The notes: generated by a model from the sequence alone, not told the origin. Shown: positions 1 through 8,631, counted from the stretch's first letter. The stretch is DNA of 64,000 nt from CBDDKW01 sp965230425 (GCA_965230425.1 CBDDKW010000012.1:173325-237324); one strand, 5' to 3'. A program made the numbers and translations.

Positions 1-1
1 G

Positions 2-382
2 CTCGACGTGGATATCCTCATGGCCAATGATTTATTACTATTAAATCGTGGCGCAATGACAGAGCAATTTGTTGGCCAAGAATTATTAGCCTATCAAGAT
101 CCCTATGACACACCAGAATTATATTACTGGGCGCGTGATAAAAAGAGTAGTATGGCTGAGGTAGATTACCTCACTCATATCGGCTCACAAATCATCCCTA
201 TTGAAGTGAAATCTGGTAAAACAGGACGTTTAAAATCCTTGCATTTGCTTATGCAAGAAAATAATTTACCAGTAGGCATCAAAATCTCGGCGGATAAACT
301 TGAGAAAATTGATAATATTCTCTCTATACCTTTGTATATGATCCACCAGTTAGAACGCTTAGTATTATCAACACAAAAATAA
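2..382 (+). CDS. C-terminal fragment of DUF4143-type ATP-binding protein (partial at window start)
   Basis: The frame is open from the window edge, so the N-terminal AAA domain lies outside. The visible part resembles the DUF4143 C-terminal domain that follows a P-loop ATPase in a large family of bacterial proteins. It shows an LNRGAMTEQFVGQELLAYQ-like segment, then a restriction-endonuclease-like core, AEVDYLTHIGSQIIPIEVK, whose E/D...E-x-K residues resemble a PD-(D/E)xK motif. No specific biological role is established for most members; many are mobile and multicopy. The gene ends just before a MITE-like palindromic element. The family call is fairly safe; function is unknown. Confidence 0.7.
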   Translation, partial: LDVDILMANDLLLLNRGAMTEQFVGQELLAYQDPYDTPELYYWARDKKSSMAEVDYLTHIGSQIIPIEVKSGKTGRLKSLHLLMQENNLPVGIKISADKLEKIDNILSIPLYMIHQLERLVLSTQK

Positions 383-391
383 TGCAATGTA

Positions 392-557
392 ATATACCCA
401 TAGGGTCTCATATTTAGGGTTTTCTAGCATGTTATTTTCCGCCAGCTAAAGACTTTAAATTTTGCCAATAGCTAGCTATTACCTGCAATTTAAAGTCTTT
501 ATCTAACAAAAAATTCCTGCCCTATAAAACCCTAAATATGAGACCCTATGGGTATAT
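392..557. repeat. 166-bp MITE-like nested palindromic element
   Basis: Perfect 32-bp inverted arms at 392-423 and 526-557 enclose a second perfect 14-bp inverted repeat (448-461 and 487-500) and a 14-bp palindrome at the centre (467-480, aatagctagctatt). There is no coding capacity. The arm ends carry the core tacccatagggtctcatat, and a lone near-copy occurs at 46135-46155. The structure fits a non-autonomous miniature element or a very large RNA hairpin downstream of the DUF4143 gene. No target duplication was identified with confidence. Confidence 0.8.
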
Positions 558-606
558 CTAACTTGATTTCCTGCTGCTCGCTGCATATGCTTTACACTTG
601 AAAATT

Positions 607-644
607 CTTAAGTGGAGCCAGCATAGGCTCAGACTCCGCTTAAG
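607..644 (-). terminator. Probable terminator of the WaaP-like kinase gene
   Basis: A hairpin with outer arms cttaagtgg/ccgcttaag (one G-U type mismatch) and inner arms gagcc/ggctc lies 26 bases beyond the stop codon of the minus-strand kinase gene. On that strand it is followed by AATTTTC, a weak U tract. The position and stem strength suggest transcription termination, but the poor U tract keeps confidence moderate. Confidence 0.45.
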
Positions 645-669
645 TCGCCGCAGCATAAACTTAGTTCGT

Positions 670-1326
670 TCAGGCGAAATATTTCCGTCGTCGTTGACTA
701 GCGTACTTATCCCAATGGCGCATGAAACGTCGTTGTCGCTGAGGCGGGAAAGCTTCGCACTCTATATAATGTTGGATAAACTGATTTATGTCTGTTTCAT
801 CAATATGCTCAAGCAGATTACGTCGATAGATAAAACTTGCTAAATTTTTTGCTCGCTGTCGCGTACCTAACTTACCCAAACGAAAGCGGGTATTATGCAC
901 ATCAATCATACGAAAATTGCTTGGTCCTTCGCGCAATAAGTTGCCGGCATGACAATCGCGGAAATATACCCCGGCACAATGTAATCGACGCATAAAATCA
1001 GCGACATCGTTGAGAACATTTTTCTGTTGTTGACAAATTAATTGATAGGCAGAGTCTCCGGATTGATACGGATAAATAACCAATGCACTATGATCTTGCT
1101 TACATTGTGCTGCCTGGCATTGCTCAACGCTTGAAAAACCTCGACGTTGTAAACGGTGAACATTCTTTCGGAATTTTTGTGCATGACGCTTACGACGTTT
1201 AGAACGAAATATTTTTATAATTTGATTATTGGGTGTTCTGACAATACGTGGTTTGTTCTCACTGGCGAGTAACACTGTACCCCCTGCGATGAGCTCATTT
1301 AGTGCTTGTTGGCTGATTTTTTTCAC
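670..1326 (-). CDS. WaaP/InaA-type lipopolysaccharide kinase-like protein
   Basis: A 218-residue protein of the small protein-kinase-like fold used by Kdo and heptose kinases of the LPS core. The catalytic segment YFRDCHAGNLL (around residue 142) has the D-x-H-x-x-N pattern, followed by MIDV, the metal-binding Asp motif. The N-terminal third is rich in Arg and Lys (RSKRRKRHAQKFRKNVHRLQRR), as expected for a protein at the inner membrane face. The start codon is GTG. It probably phosphorylates an LPS inner-core sugar, but the acceptor cannot be told from sequence; other kinase-fold phosphotransferases remain possible. Confidence 0.7.
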   Translation of the reverse strand: MKKISQQALNELIAGGTVLLASENKPRIVRTPNNQIIKIFRSKRRKRHAQKFRKNVHRLQRRGFSSVEQCQAAQCKQDHSALVIYPYQSGDSAYQLICQQQKNVLNDVADFMRRLHCAGVYFRDCHAGNLLREGPSNFRMIDVHNTRFRLGKLGTRQRAKNLASFIYRRNLLEHIDETDINQFIQHYIECEAFPPQRQRRFMRHWDKYASQRRRKYFA

Positions 1327-1362
1327 TAATTTTTGTCCGTTCTTACCTGGCTTATAGATAGA

Positions 1363-1932
1363 TCAACAATGAGTCACCGTGTCTAACTCGCCAACCTCGG
1401 TAAATTTCACTGAGAATACTTCTTGCCATGCATGGGTATCACGCCAGCCCGCTTGCTCATCACCTGGAATAATAATTTTGGCTGTATTGAAGCTCACTTG
1501 TCGCATATTAAAATGCAGTTGCTTCGCAATACGCTGTTTCTGTTCAAGACTAGTATCTTGATACATCAAACTCACATGGGGATTTAATACATAGCCAACA
1601 TCTTGATCACTACTGGCTTTAAGTGCCTGATGCAACTCTGCTAAGCGAGCATCTTCAGCAAATTGTACATATAAGGTTCTAAAATACTCAGCTTCACAAC
1701 CTATCCCTGCAGTAGGCAGGGCCAAGGTTGAGCTATTTTCAAAAATATGCGCAACATCGTGCTTTAATCGGGACAAGTCAAGGCAACGACCTGTATACAA
1801 GGTCATATGTGGTGCAAAGACAGGCGTTGCATGTGCCTTACTTAAGTCATATATCTTTGCTTGTAAGTACTCATGATCATGCTGACAAGGTGATAGCCAA
1901 ACGGTATAGAGCATTCCTGATTGATTTTGCAC
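1363..1932 (-). CDS. 2H phosphoesterase, cyclic phosphodiesterase-like
   Basis: A 189-residue member of the 2H (two-histidine) phosphoesterase superfamily. It has the two expected tetrapeptides, HMTL (about residue 42) and HVSL (about residue 120), each in a beta strand, which together form the catalytic pair acting on 2',3'-cyclic phosphates of nucleotides or RNA ends. The N-terminal LYTVWLSPCQ resembles the cyclic phosphodiesterase branch more than LigT/ThpR. A GTG start is chosen because AGGAGG lies eight bases upstream. The substrate (ADP-ribose cyclic phosphate, cyclic nucleotides or RNA) is not determinable here. The gene lies 36 bp upstream of the WaaP-like gene in the same direction. 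Confidence 0.72.
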   Translation of the reverse strand: MQNQSGMLYTVWLSPCQHDHEYLQAKIYDLSKAHATPVFAPHMTLYTGRCLDLSRLKHDVAHIFENSSTLALPTAGIGCEAEYFRTLYVQFAEDARLAELHQALKASSDQDVGYVLNPHVSLMYQDTSLEQKQRIAKQLHFNMRQVSFNTAKIIIPGDEQAGWRDTHAWQEVFSVKFTEVGELDTVTHC

Positions 1933-2111
1933 GGCACTTGCCTCCTCTTACTCATATCAGCATTAATCGCTAAAATGACAATCATTAATTAGAGTTTGTT
2001 GGCTAAATTTCTAACATTATTATCTTATTTACTTGACCCTGCTGCCTGACTTCGGTAGAAAGGCTTTTTGTCACATTGGTCACTCATGACTCGCATTGTA
2101 AGGATTATTGC

Positions 2112-2843
2112 ATGCCAATACAAACCTTCCCGCTAGAATTACAGCGGGCGAAAACAATTGCCCCCGGTGTTCGCCATCTGGCCTTTAAACCCGTGGATGG
2201 TGCTGAATTCCCCTTTGTCCCTGGTCAATTTATTACCTTTCACTGGGCAGTAGATGATAAGCCCGTGCGCCGTAGCTATAGTATTGCCAGCATTCCGGGC
2301 CAAACGGATGAGATTGAAATCGCAATTTCCTATGTTGAGGGCGGCTTTGCCTCTGAAACCTTATTCAAACTAGAACCAGGTGACACTTTAAATGCTACCG
2401 GCCCCTTTGGCCGCTTAATTCTCAGAGATGAAGCTCCTAAACGTTACGTACTGGTAGCTACTGGAACTGGCGTGACGCCTTACCGGGCAATGTTACCCAC
2501 ATTAGAACATCAAATGATCACTTCTGATTTACAGGTCGTTGTGCTACTCGGGGTGCAGCACCGCGAAGATGCAATTTATGCAGAGGATTTTATTGCGCTT
2601 GCAGAAAAGCAACCTCAATTTACTTTTCGTATTCAATACAGCCGTGAAGATGATTTGACAGACTTAACGCCCTTTGAATTCAAGGGTTATGTACAGTCTA
2701 GCTTTGACGAATTAATCCTCGATCCAACCGGTGATCTCATTTATCTATGTGGTAATCCGGTAATGATCGACGATGCCTTCGAGCACGCAAAAAATATAGG
2801 CTTTACGGCGCAACAAGTCCGCCGGGAAAAATATATTTCATAA
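2112..2843 (+). CDS. fpr: Ferredoxin/flavodoxin-NADP(+) reductase
   Basis: A 243-residue FAD enzyme moving electrons between NADPH and ferredoxin or flavodoxin in the cytoplasm. FAD-binding RRSYSIAS (around residue 62) is followed by the GPFGRL phosphate-binding segment. The NADP domain begins with LVATGTGVTPYRAML and ends with YLCGNPVMIDDAF, and the C-terminus REKYIS is of the bacterial Fpr type. I choose the ATG at 2112, preceded by AAGG, giving MPIQTFPLEL. An upstream in-frame ATG at 2076 would add 12 residues unlike the family. The gene stands alone on this strand. The symbol is by family resemblance. Confidence 0.82.
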   Translation: MPIQTFPLELQRAKTIAPGVRHLAFKPVDGAEFPFVPGQFITFHWAVDDKPVRRSYSIASIPGQTDEIEIAISYVEGGFASETLFKLEPGDTLNATGPFGRLILRDEAPKRYVLVATGTGVTPYRAMLPTLEHQMITSDLQVVVLLGVQHREDAIYAEDFIALAEKQPQFTFRIQYSREDDLTDLTPFEFKGYVQSSFDELILDPTGDLIYLCGNPVMIDDAFEHAKNIGFTAQQVRREKYIS

Positions 2844-2961
2844 TTCAGAGACTATGGAACGCATACATGCTTGTGCAGTAGATAAATTAAAGAATCTACT
2901 TGCAATTACCGGCAATTCTCGGCATATTCCTAACTGACGATCGGAATATCAAGGAGTGATT

Positions 2962-4065
2962 GTGTATAAACCTATTTATACCATTACCGGTAAAATTATT
3001 GCCGCTTTACTACAAATTGAAACGGCAAAACAATCCATTAATAACCTGATCACACAACACCCCGAACTTATTATCGACTCAGATAGAATGAAACTTGCTT
3101 ATGCTCATTACTCCAGCCGTATTGGTGGTAATCAGTTAAGTTACCAAGAAACCAGTCAAGTGATTTTCCATGGTGAAACCACGCCAGGCACAAAACGCGA
3201 ACGCCAAGATGTAGTTTCATTGTATGAAGCGATTAACTTTGCTGAATCCATTGCCAAACATCACACAACACTCACTGAATCTTTGATTGCCGACTTGCAT
3301 CACCGTCTCTGCGGGGATGAACAATCCACCTTGAAAATTGGCGCATACCGAGGTGGGCAAAATATTTTAATGGCGCGCGATTCTGAAAAAACAATTTATC
3401 TACCACCTAAAGCGAAGATTGTTACTAAGCTTATGTCCGATCTTATTGCTTGGCTGGCCCAAAGCCGCAGCGATAATCTGGTTTGCCCCTTGCGCGCTTG
3501 TATTGCCCATTATCAATTAACCACCATCCATCCCTACTACCAGGGTAATGGCCGCTTAGCACGACTGTTGAGCTTAATTATTCTTAATCAGGGCGGTTAT
3601 TTTGCACATAATCTTTATTGCTTAGATGAGTACTTCGCGCAAGATAAGCAAGGTTACTACAGTGCATTGGATGTGGGAGAATCTAACAATTATGACTTGG
3701 GTCGTGCCAATGCTGACATCACGGACTTCGTTGAATATTTTTGTAACAAGCTGGCACTGGCCATTTCCAAGGCGGAGCAAAATTTACGCAGCCAAGCGGC
3801 AAACAAAGATCCTGCCGAACTGTATCGCGCCCTTAATGAAAAACAACGCCGCACCCTTGCCTTATTTCAAGATAATCTCTATATCACTGCACCTCAAGTT
3901 GCTAACCTCTTCAATGTTAAACCGCGCACAGCACGTGATTGGTGTCAGCAATGGGTGAACCGCGGTCTGTTGGAAATCAGCGATCCCTCAAATAAAGCCC
4001 GTTGTTACCGTTTAGGTGAACGTTATCAAAAATTGATTGATGCTGATGCAATTGCTAATGCTTGA
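2962..4065 (+). CDS. Fic-domain protein with C-terminal winged helix
   Basis: A 367-residue Fic protein, an enzyme family that mostly transfers AMP from ATP to target hydroxyls. The full catalytic motif HPYYQGNGRLAR is at about residues 190-201. The flap region precedes it, and a C-terminal winged helix-turn-helix (ITAPQVANLFNVKPRTARDW) is typical of class II Fic proteins. The N-terminal inhibitory helix reads SSRIGGN where class II proteins usually have (S/T)xxxE(G/N), so the inhibitory Glu appears to be Gly. The GTG at 2962 is chosen because AAGGAG ends five bases upstream; a GTG six bases earlier overlaps that site. The 3' end overlaps the convergent idi gene by 40 bases. The target is unknown; it could act in the bacterium or as an effector. 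Confidence 0.85.
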   Translation: MYKPIYTITGKIIAALLQIETAKQSINNLITQHPELIIDSDRMKLAYAHYSSRIGGNQLSYQETSQVIFHGETTPGTKRERQDVVSLYEAINFAESIAKHHTTLTESLIADLHHRLCGDEQSTLKIGAYRGGQNILMARDSEKTIYLPPKAKIVTKLMSDLIAWLAQSRSDNLVCPLRACIAHYQLTTIHPYYQGNGRLARLLSLIILNQGGYFAHNLYCLDEYFAQDKQGYYSALDVGESNNYDLGRANADITDFVEYFCNKLALAISKAEQNLRSQAANKDPAELYRALNEKQRRTLALFQDNLYITAPQVANLFNVKPRTARDWCQQWVNRGLLEISDPSNKARCYRLGERYQKLIDADAIANA

Positions 4066-4550
4066 GGAAACCACGGGGTAAAATGATCAGCGTGCTTTTG
4101 TAGCTCCTGCGCGAGATCATCGGCGTTGATCCATCTTGCAGCAGCGGCTTCTTGCGGATTAATCGTGAATTCATCATGCTTTAACCAACCCACTAATACA
4201 TGATCCATCTCATTCTCCGTCAATCCATTGGCAAATTCCGCTACATAGTGAAACACACCAGCTTCACTGAGTTCAGCTTCAATACCCATTTCCTCACGTA
4301 AACGGCGCTGGCCTGCGGCTAAGATGGTTTCTTCTGGGCGTGGGTGACTACAACAGGTGTTCGTCCATTGGCCACCGGAATGGTATTTATCCTGTTGGCG
4401 CTGCTGTAATAGCAACTCTATCCCAGCACTTGTATTACGGAAGATAAACACAGAAAATGCCCTATGCAGCAAAGCCTGCCGATGTGCATCAAGCTTTTCT
4501 GCATAGCCAATAGGCTGATTATCATTATCTACTAAAATTACGTGCTCCAT
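4026..4550 (-). CDS. idi: Isopentenyl-diphosphate delta-isomerase, type 1
   Basis: A 174-residue Nudix-fold enzyme interconverting IPP and DMAPP, the step needed when IPP is made by the mevalonate route. Visible are the N-terminal VDNDNQPIGYAEKLDAHR, the catalytic-Cys segment WTNTCCSHPRPEE (Cys about residue 66) and the Nudix-like stretch RRLREEMGIEAEL. The catalytic Glu region is ENEMDHVLVG. Length and motifs match bacterial type 1 enzymes. The gene is transcribed away from mvaA with a 76-bp gap, so a bidirectional promoter region may serve both. It completes the pathway encoded by the four genes to its right. Confidence 0.93.
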   Translation of the reverse strand: MEHVILVDNDNQPIGYAEKLDAHRQALLHRAFSVFIFRNTSAGIELLLQQRQQDKYHSGGQWTNTCCSHPRPEETILAAGQRRLREEMGIEAELSEAGVFHYVAEFANGLTENEMDHVLVGWLKHDEFTINPQEAAAARWINADDLAQELQKHADHFTPWFPQALAIASASINF

Positions 4551-4583
4551 AGGCCACCATTGCTATCGAAAAGAAGCGGACAA

Positions 4584-4592
4584 TGATACAAT
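4584..4592 (+). promoter_or_regulatory. Extended -10 promoter for the mevalonate operon
   Basis: TGATACAAT fits an extended -10 element (TGn plus TACAAT) between the divergent idi and mvaA genes. Its predicted start point leaves a leader of about 28 bases before the mvaA ATG at 4627. It overlaps the only alternative upstream ATG, which supports the shorter mvaA start. No good -35 is seen, as is common for extended -10 promoters. This is pattern inference only. Confidence 0.4.
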
Positions 4593-4626
4593 GTGGGCCA
4601 TTTTTTTACAAATAGGTTATAACAAC

Positions 4627-5679
4627 ATGGAAACTCTAGCCCATATCCCCATGAAAACCATTGGCCCCGTGAAGATTGTCGGGCCTGAAGTGAATGATGA
4701 AGTGATGGTGCCCTTAGCTACCTTTGAGTCACCCCTATGGCCATCCACTAACCGTGGCGCCAAGGTATCACGCCAAAGCGGTGGTATTAAAACCGTCATC
4801 GTCGATGAGAAAATGACGCGCTCTATCGTCCTTGAAGCGGACAGCGTAGTCGATTGCCACGAAGCAGTACTGAGTCTGCGCAATCGCATGGAAACATTAC
4901 GTGACATCGTCGCAGAAACCAGTCGTTTTGCCCGTTTGGTGGATATTCATCAGCAAATTGTTGGTAACCTACTGTATATACGCTTTGAATTCTTCACTGC
5001 GGATGCATCTGGGCATAATATGGTCACTCAAGCTGCCGATCATTTAATGGCTTGGATACTACAAACCTATCCACAATTACGCCATGTCTCCGTATCAGGT
5101 AATTTTTGTGTGGATAAAAAAGTCTCTGCCGTGAATGGGATCCTTGGCCGCGGTAAGAACGTTATCTGTGAAATGCTGATTCCTCGTGACGTTTGCATTG
5201 AAACTTTAAAAACCACACCGGATAAAATTGTTCAATTAAATATCAAGAAAAACCTCATTGGCAGCATGATCGCTGGCGGCATTCGCACTGCAAACGCTCA
5301 CTTTGCCAATATGCTATTAGGCTTTTATCTGGCTACCGGCCAAGACGTAGCTAATATTGTTGAAGGCTCACAGGGCTTTGTACACACCGAGTTACGCGGC
5401 GAGGATTTGTATTTTTCCGCTACTATTCCGAATATCATTGTTGGTGCCATCGGTAATGGTAAAGACCTTGATTTTGTTAAAGAAAATTTAAAATTAATCG
5501 GTTGCTTGGAAGACCGCGATCCGGGTATGAACGCTCGCCGCCTAGCTATGGTTGCAGGCGCAACAGTGATGTGTGGTGAATTATCCTTACTAGCCGCACA
5601 AACAAATCCAGGTGAATTAATGCGTAGTCATGTCTCCATGGAACGTCGCCAGGCCAATGATACCAGCAGTGTTACATAA
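4627..5679 (+). CDS. mvaA: Hydroxymethylglutaryl-CoA reductase
   Basis: A 350-residue enzyme reducing HMG-CoA to mevalonate, the committed step of the mevalonate pathway. The catalytic Glu lies in ATFESPLWPSTNRG (Glu34), the Lys in CVDKKVSAVNG (about 164), the Asp in ATGQDVANIVEG, and the catalytic His in MRSHVSMERR near the C-terminus. The DKK...GRGK pattern is that of class I (NADPH-type) enzymes rather than the class II enzymes of most bacteria. The ATG at 4627 is preferred over 4591, which overlaps the promoter. It is the first gene of the operon; mvaK1 follows after 3 bases. Confidence 0.92.
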   Translation: METLAHIPMKTIGPVKIVGPEVNDEVMVPLATFESPLWPSTNRGAKVSRQSGGIKTVIVDEKMTRSIVLEADSVVDCHEAVLSLRNRMETLRDIVAETSRFARLVDIHQQIVGNLLYIRFEFFTADASGHNMVTQAADHLMAWILQTYPQLRHVSVSGNFCVDKKVSAVNGILGRGKNVICEMLIPRDVCIETLKTTPDKIVQLNIKKNLIGSMIAGGIRTANAHFANMLLGFYLATGQDVANIVEGSQGFVHTELRGEDLYFSATIPNIIVGAIGNGKDLDFVKENLKLIGCLEDRDPGMNARRLAMVAGATVMCGELSLLAAQTNPGELMRSHVSMERRQANDTSSVT

Positions 5680-5682
5680 CTG

Positions 5683-6687
5683 ATGAAAGCAATTGCACCT
5701 GGTAAATTGATTCTCTCCGGTGAACATGCCGTTGTCTATGGCCATCCAGCCTTAGCCATGGCCGTTGATCGTTATGCAGAAGCAATTGTTACCCCTCAGC
5801 TTAATCCATTGGTTTCCTTTGACCTGCTCAATTTGAGTTATCATAAATCTCATACTATTCAAGCACTTAAGTCATTAAAGCGACGCTTGAAGGGCGATTA
5901 CGAGAAATTCTTAAAGGGCGAACACAGCATTAAAGATGTACTGAAAACACCCTTTGAATTATCACAAATGGCCTTGACCACATTGGCGGAAAAGCTAAAT
6001 TTCAATGGTAAACAGGGTATCAAGTTACGTACCCATAGCACCATCCCCATTGGCTGTGGCATGGGCTCATCTGCAGCGATGATCCTCTGTGTCATGCACG
6101 CTATGAATTGTCATTCTGGCCATGAACTCACTCATGAGCAGTATTTAAGTATTGGCTTGGAAGTTGAAAACTTACAACATGGCAATTCTAGTGGCCTGGA
6201 TTTACACATTTCCCTTAAGGGTGGTTGTATGCTGTACCAAGAGGGTGAATATGCACAGCGCAATATACCTGATATACCCATGTATTTGGTAAATACAGGC
6301 AAACCCCTGGCTAATACGGGTGAATGTGTTAGTCACGCTGCTCAATATTTTCAGCAAAGCTGCATCGGCGATGATTTTGCGGCTATTACCCATGCTCTAG
6401 ATCAAGCACTACAAGATAGAAACTTCTCTGAAAGCCAACGTCTGCTTCGAGAAAATCACCAACTTCTCTGCAATATTGACGTAGTTCCTTGCAAAGTTCA
6501 GCAATTTATCAGTAAAATTGAAGCACAAGGTGACGCTGCAAAAATCTGCGGCGCAGGCAATATTAAGGGCGATAACGGCGGCATAGTGGTAGTGTTTGCT
6601 GAGCGAGAACCCACAGCACTCTGCCAAGAATTTGATTACAGCGTATCAAAAATTATTGGAGAACATCATGGTTTACGCGCCGCTTAA
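5683..6687 (+). CDS. mvaK1: Mevalonate kinase (GHMP family)
   Basis: A 334-residue GHMP kinase. Motif 1 is IAPGKLILSGEHAVVYGHPA. The ATP-binding glycine loop is PIGCGMGSSAAM (around residue 123), and HGNSSGLDLHISLKGG matches the HGxxSGxD signature of mevalonate kinases, which separates it from the following kinase. The C-terminal motif is KICGAGNIKGDNGG. It converts mevalonate to 5-phosphomevalonate. Start ATG is three bases after the mvaA stop, and its end overlaps the next gene by 20 bases, so translation is likely coupled. Confidence 0.87.
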   Translation: MKAIAPGKLILSGEHAVVYGHPALAMAVDRYAEAIVTPQLNPLVSFDLLNLSYHKSHTIQALKSLKRRLKGDYEKFLKGEHSIKDVLKTPFELSQMALTTLAEKLNFNGKQGIKLRTHSTIPIGCGMGSSAAMILCVMHAMNCHSGHELTHEQYLSIGLEVENLQHGNSSGLDLHISLKGGCMLYQEGEYAQRNIPDIPMYLVNTGKPLANTGECVSHAAQYFQQSCIGDDFAAITHALDQALQDRNFSESQRLLRENHQLLCNIDVVPCKVQQFISKIEAQGDAAKICGAGNIKGDNGGIVVVFAEREPTALCQEFDYSVSKIIGEHHGLRAA

Positions 6688-7630
6688 GGTATCAGCACCA
6701 GGGAATATAATGCTCATGGGCGAACATGCAGTACTGCAGGGTTACCCCGCACTGGTGGCAACTGTGGATAAACGTTTATCTATCCAGCTCACATCACGTA
6801 CTGATAATACGATTGTTATTAACTCAGCCAGTTTGGGCAGTTATCATGGTTCCATTGACAAACTTGAGTTAGAACAACCTTTTGAATTTGTCATCGCAGC
6901 ACTACAACATTGGCAAAAACATCTTAAAGTGGGATTTGAATTAGAAATTCACAGTGAATTTTCTCATAAAGTGGGACTTGGATCCTCTGCAGCAGTCACT
7001 GTGGCGGCTTTAAAGCTCTTCAGTGAATATTTACAACAACCCATGGACCAACACACGTTATTAGTCACTGCACACGACATTATTCAGCAAATCCAAGGCC
7101 GTGGCTCCGGTGCTGATGTTGCTGCTAGCATCTATGGCGGCATCTGCTTATATCACATGCAGACAAATCAGGTGGAAGTCATCGCTCAGCAATTACCCAT
7201 TACTCTGGTGTACTCGGGTAATAAAGTACCCACAACAGAGGTCTTGGCCTTATTAGCGGCTAAATCTAAACAAAACCCAGAATTGTATGAACACCTCTAT
7301 AAATATATAGGCCAAGTTGTCACAGACAGCGTGCAGTGTATTCAACATCAGGACTACAATTGTTTAGGGCTACTGATGAATCTACATCAAAAATTACAAA
7401 GCCTCCTGGGGGTAAATACATCACGGCTACAAGAAATTTGTGATAACTTAATCGCCTTTGACAGTATTTTCGGCGCTAAAATTTCTGGCTCTGGTCTAGG
7501 TGACAGTGTGATTGGCCTAGGTGAAATTCCTGCGGGCAGTTTTCCACAAACGGAAAAACAACAGGCGCAAGGTGTACGCGAGATCCCCATGGCGGTTTGT
7601 GCTGAGGGGGTGAGGGTGGAATCACTTTGA
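6668..7630 (+). CDS. mvaK2: Probable phosphomevalonate kinase (GHMP family)
   Basis: A second GHMP kinase of 320 residues. Motif 1 is SAPGNIMLMGEHAVLQGYPA, the glycine loop is KVGLGSSAAVTVAALK, and GRGSGADVAASIYGGICLY resembles the GSGxDIAAS-YGG signature of phosphomevalonate kinases. The C-terminal motif is KISGSGLGDSVIGLG. Start ATG at 6668 is preferred because GGAG lies seven bases upstream. The assignment as the second phosphorylation step rests on the motif and on operon position between mvaK1 and mvaD; a second mevalonate-kinase-like activity is the alternative. Confidence 0.78.
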   Translation: MVYAPLKVSAPGNIMLMGEHAVLQGYPALVATVDKRLSIQLTSRTDNTIVINSASLGSYHGSIDKLELEQPFEFVIAALQHWQKHLKVGFELEIHSEFSHKVGLGSSAAVTVAALKLFSEYLQQPMDQHTLLVTAHDIIQQIQGRGSGADVAASIYGGICLYHMQTNQVEVIAQQLPITLVYSGNKVPTTEVLALLAAKSKQNPELYEHLYKYIGQVVTDSVQCIQHQDYNCLGLLMNLHQKLQSLLGVNTSRLQEICDNLIAFDSIFGAKISGSGLGDSVIGLGEIPAGSFPQTEKQQAQGVREIPMAVCAEGVRVESL

Positions 7631-8631
7631 TAACAAAACAAGATATTGTTTACAACATCCTCCAAAACAAACCCTGGCAACCACAAGACAGCGGTCACGC
7701 CTTTGCGCCCAGTAATATTGCCCTATGTAAATACTGGGGTAAACGCAATCAAACACTAAATCTCCCCATGACCTCAAGTTTGTCGATCTCACTTGGTGAA
7801 AAAGGTAGCAAAGCAACGATTACGATATTAGATAAAGACCAAGATGATATTTACCTTAATGACAAACAGATCTCCAATGAACATAACTTTGCAAAAAAAT
7901 TAATTGCGTACTTAGATTTATTCCGTACGGAACAAAATCATCATTTTCATGTAGACACCCATAGTAATATCCCCATTGCGGCAGGCTTAGCCTCTTCTGC
8001 AAGTGGCTTTGCATCGATTATTATGGCGCTTAATGATTTATTCCAATGGCAGTGTACCCAGCAAGAGTTATCTATTTTAGCGCGCCTAGGTAGTGGTAGT
8101 GCCTGCCGCTCAGTGTACCAAGGTTTTGTCGAATGGCAGTGTGGTACAACAGAAGATGGCATGGATAGTTATGCGATACCTTTAGACAACACCTGGCCTG
8201 AATTACGCATTGGCTTATTAATTTTCTCAGCACAACAAAAGCCAATCAGCTCACGCCAAGCCATGCAACAAACCATCGAAACCTCAAAGCTTTATCAAGC
8301 TTGGCCAGATACAGTAGTACGCGACTTCGCTAACATCAAGCAAGCTATTCATGCAAAAGATTTTCAACAATTAGGCTACGCTGCAGAAACCAATGCGCTT
8401 GCTATGCACGCCACCATGCAAGCGGCTTGGCCCCCCATTATGTATTCTAGCGAACAAACCATAGCTGCGATGAATAAAGTATGGCAATTACGCCAAGAAG
8501 GTATCGAGGTTTACTTCACGCAAGATGCAGGACCTAATTTGAAGTTATTGTTTTTGCAGAAAGATAAGGAAGTTATCGAGGATAGCTTTATTGATATAGA
8601 AACTATCACGGTTTTCAAACATCCTATATAA
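7627..8631 (+). CDS. mvaD: Diphosphomevalonate decarboxylase
   Basis: A 334-residue GHMP-fold enzyme converting diphosphomevalonate to isopentenyl diphosphate. The family hallmark APSNIALCKYWGKRN is near residue 27, followed by LPMTSSLSISL, the loop NIPIAAGLASSASGFASI, RLGSGSACRS, and the catalytic-Asp end FTQDAGPNLKLL. The start is TTG, overlapping the mvaK2 stop (TTGA) with GGTGGA seven bases upstream; no nearby ATG fits. It is the last gene of the operon. With idi the route from HMG-CoA to DMAPP is complete in this window. Confidence 0.93.
   Translation: MITKQDIVYNILQNKPWQPQDSGHAFAPSNIALCKYWGKRNQTLNLPMTSSLSISLGEKGSKATITILDKDQDDIYLNDKQISNEHNFAKKLIAYLDLFRTEQNHHFHVDTHSNIPIAAGLASSASGFASIIMALNDLFQWQCTQQELSILARLGSGSACRSVYQGFVEWQCGTTEDGMDSYAIPLDNTWPELRIGLLIFSAQQKPISSRQAMQQTIETSKLYQAWPDTVVRDFANIKQAIHAKDFQQLGYAAETNALAMHATMQAAWPPIMYSSEQTIAAMNKVWQLRQEGIEVYFTQDAGPNLKLLFLQKDKEVIEDSFIDIETITVFKHPI

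Noticed and set aside
598..843. Plus-strand 81-codon frame opposite the WaaP-like gene
   Set aside because: Antisense to a motif-bearing gene, with no ribosome site or recognisable product.
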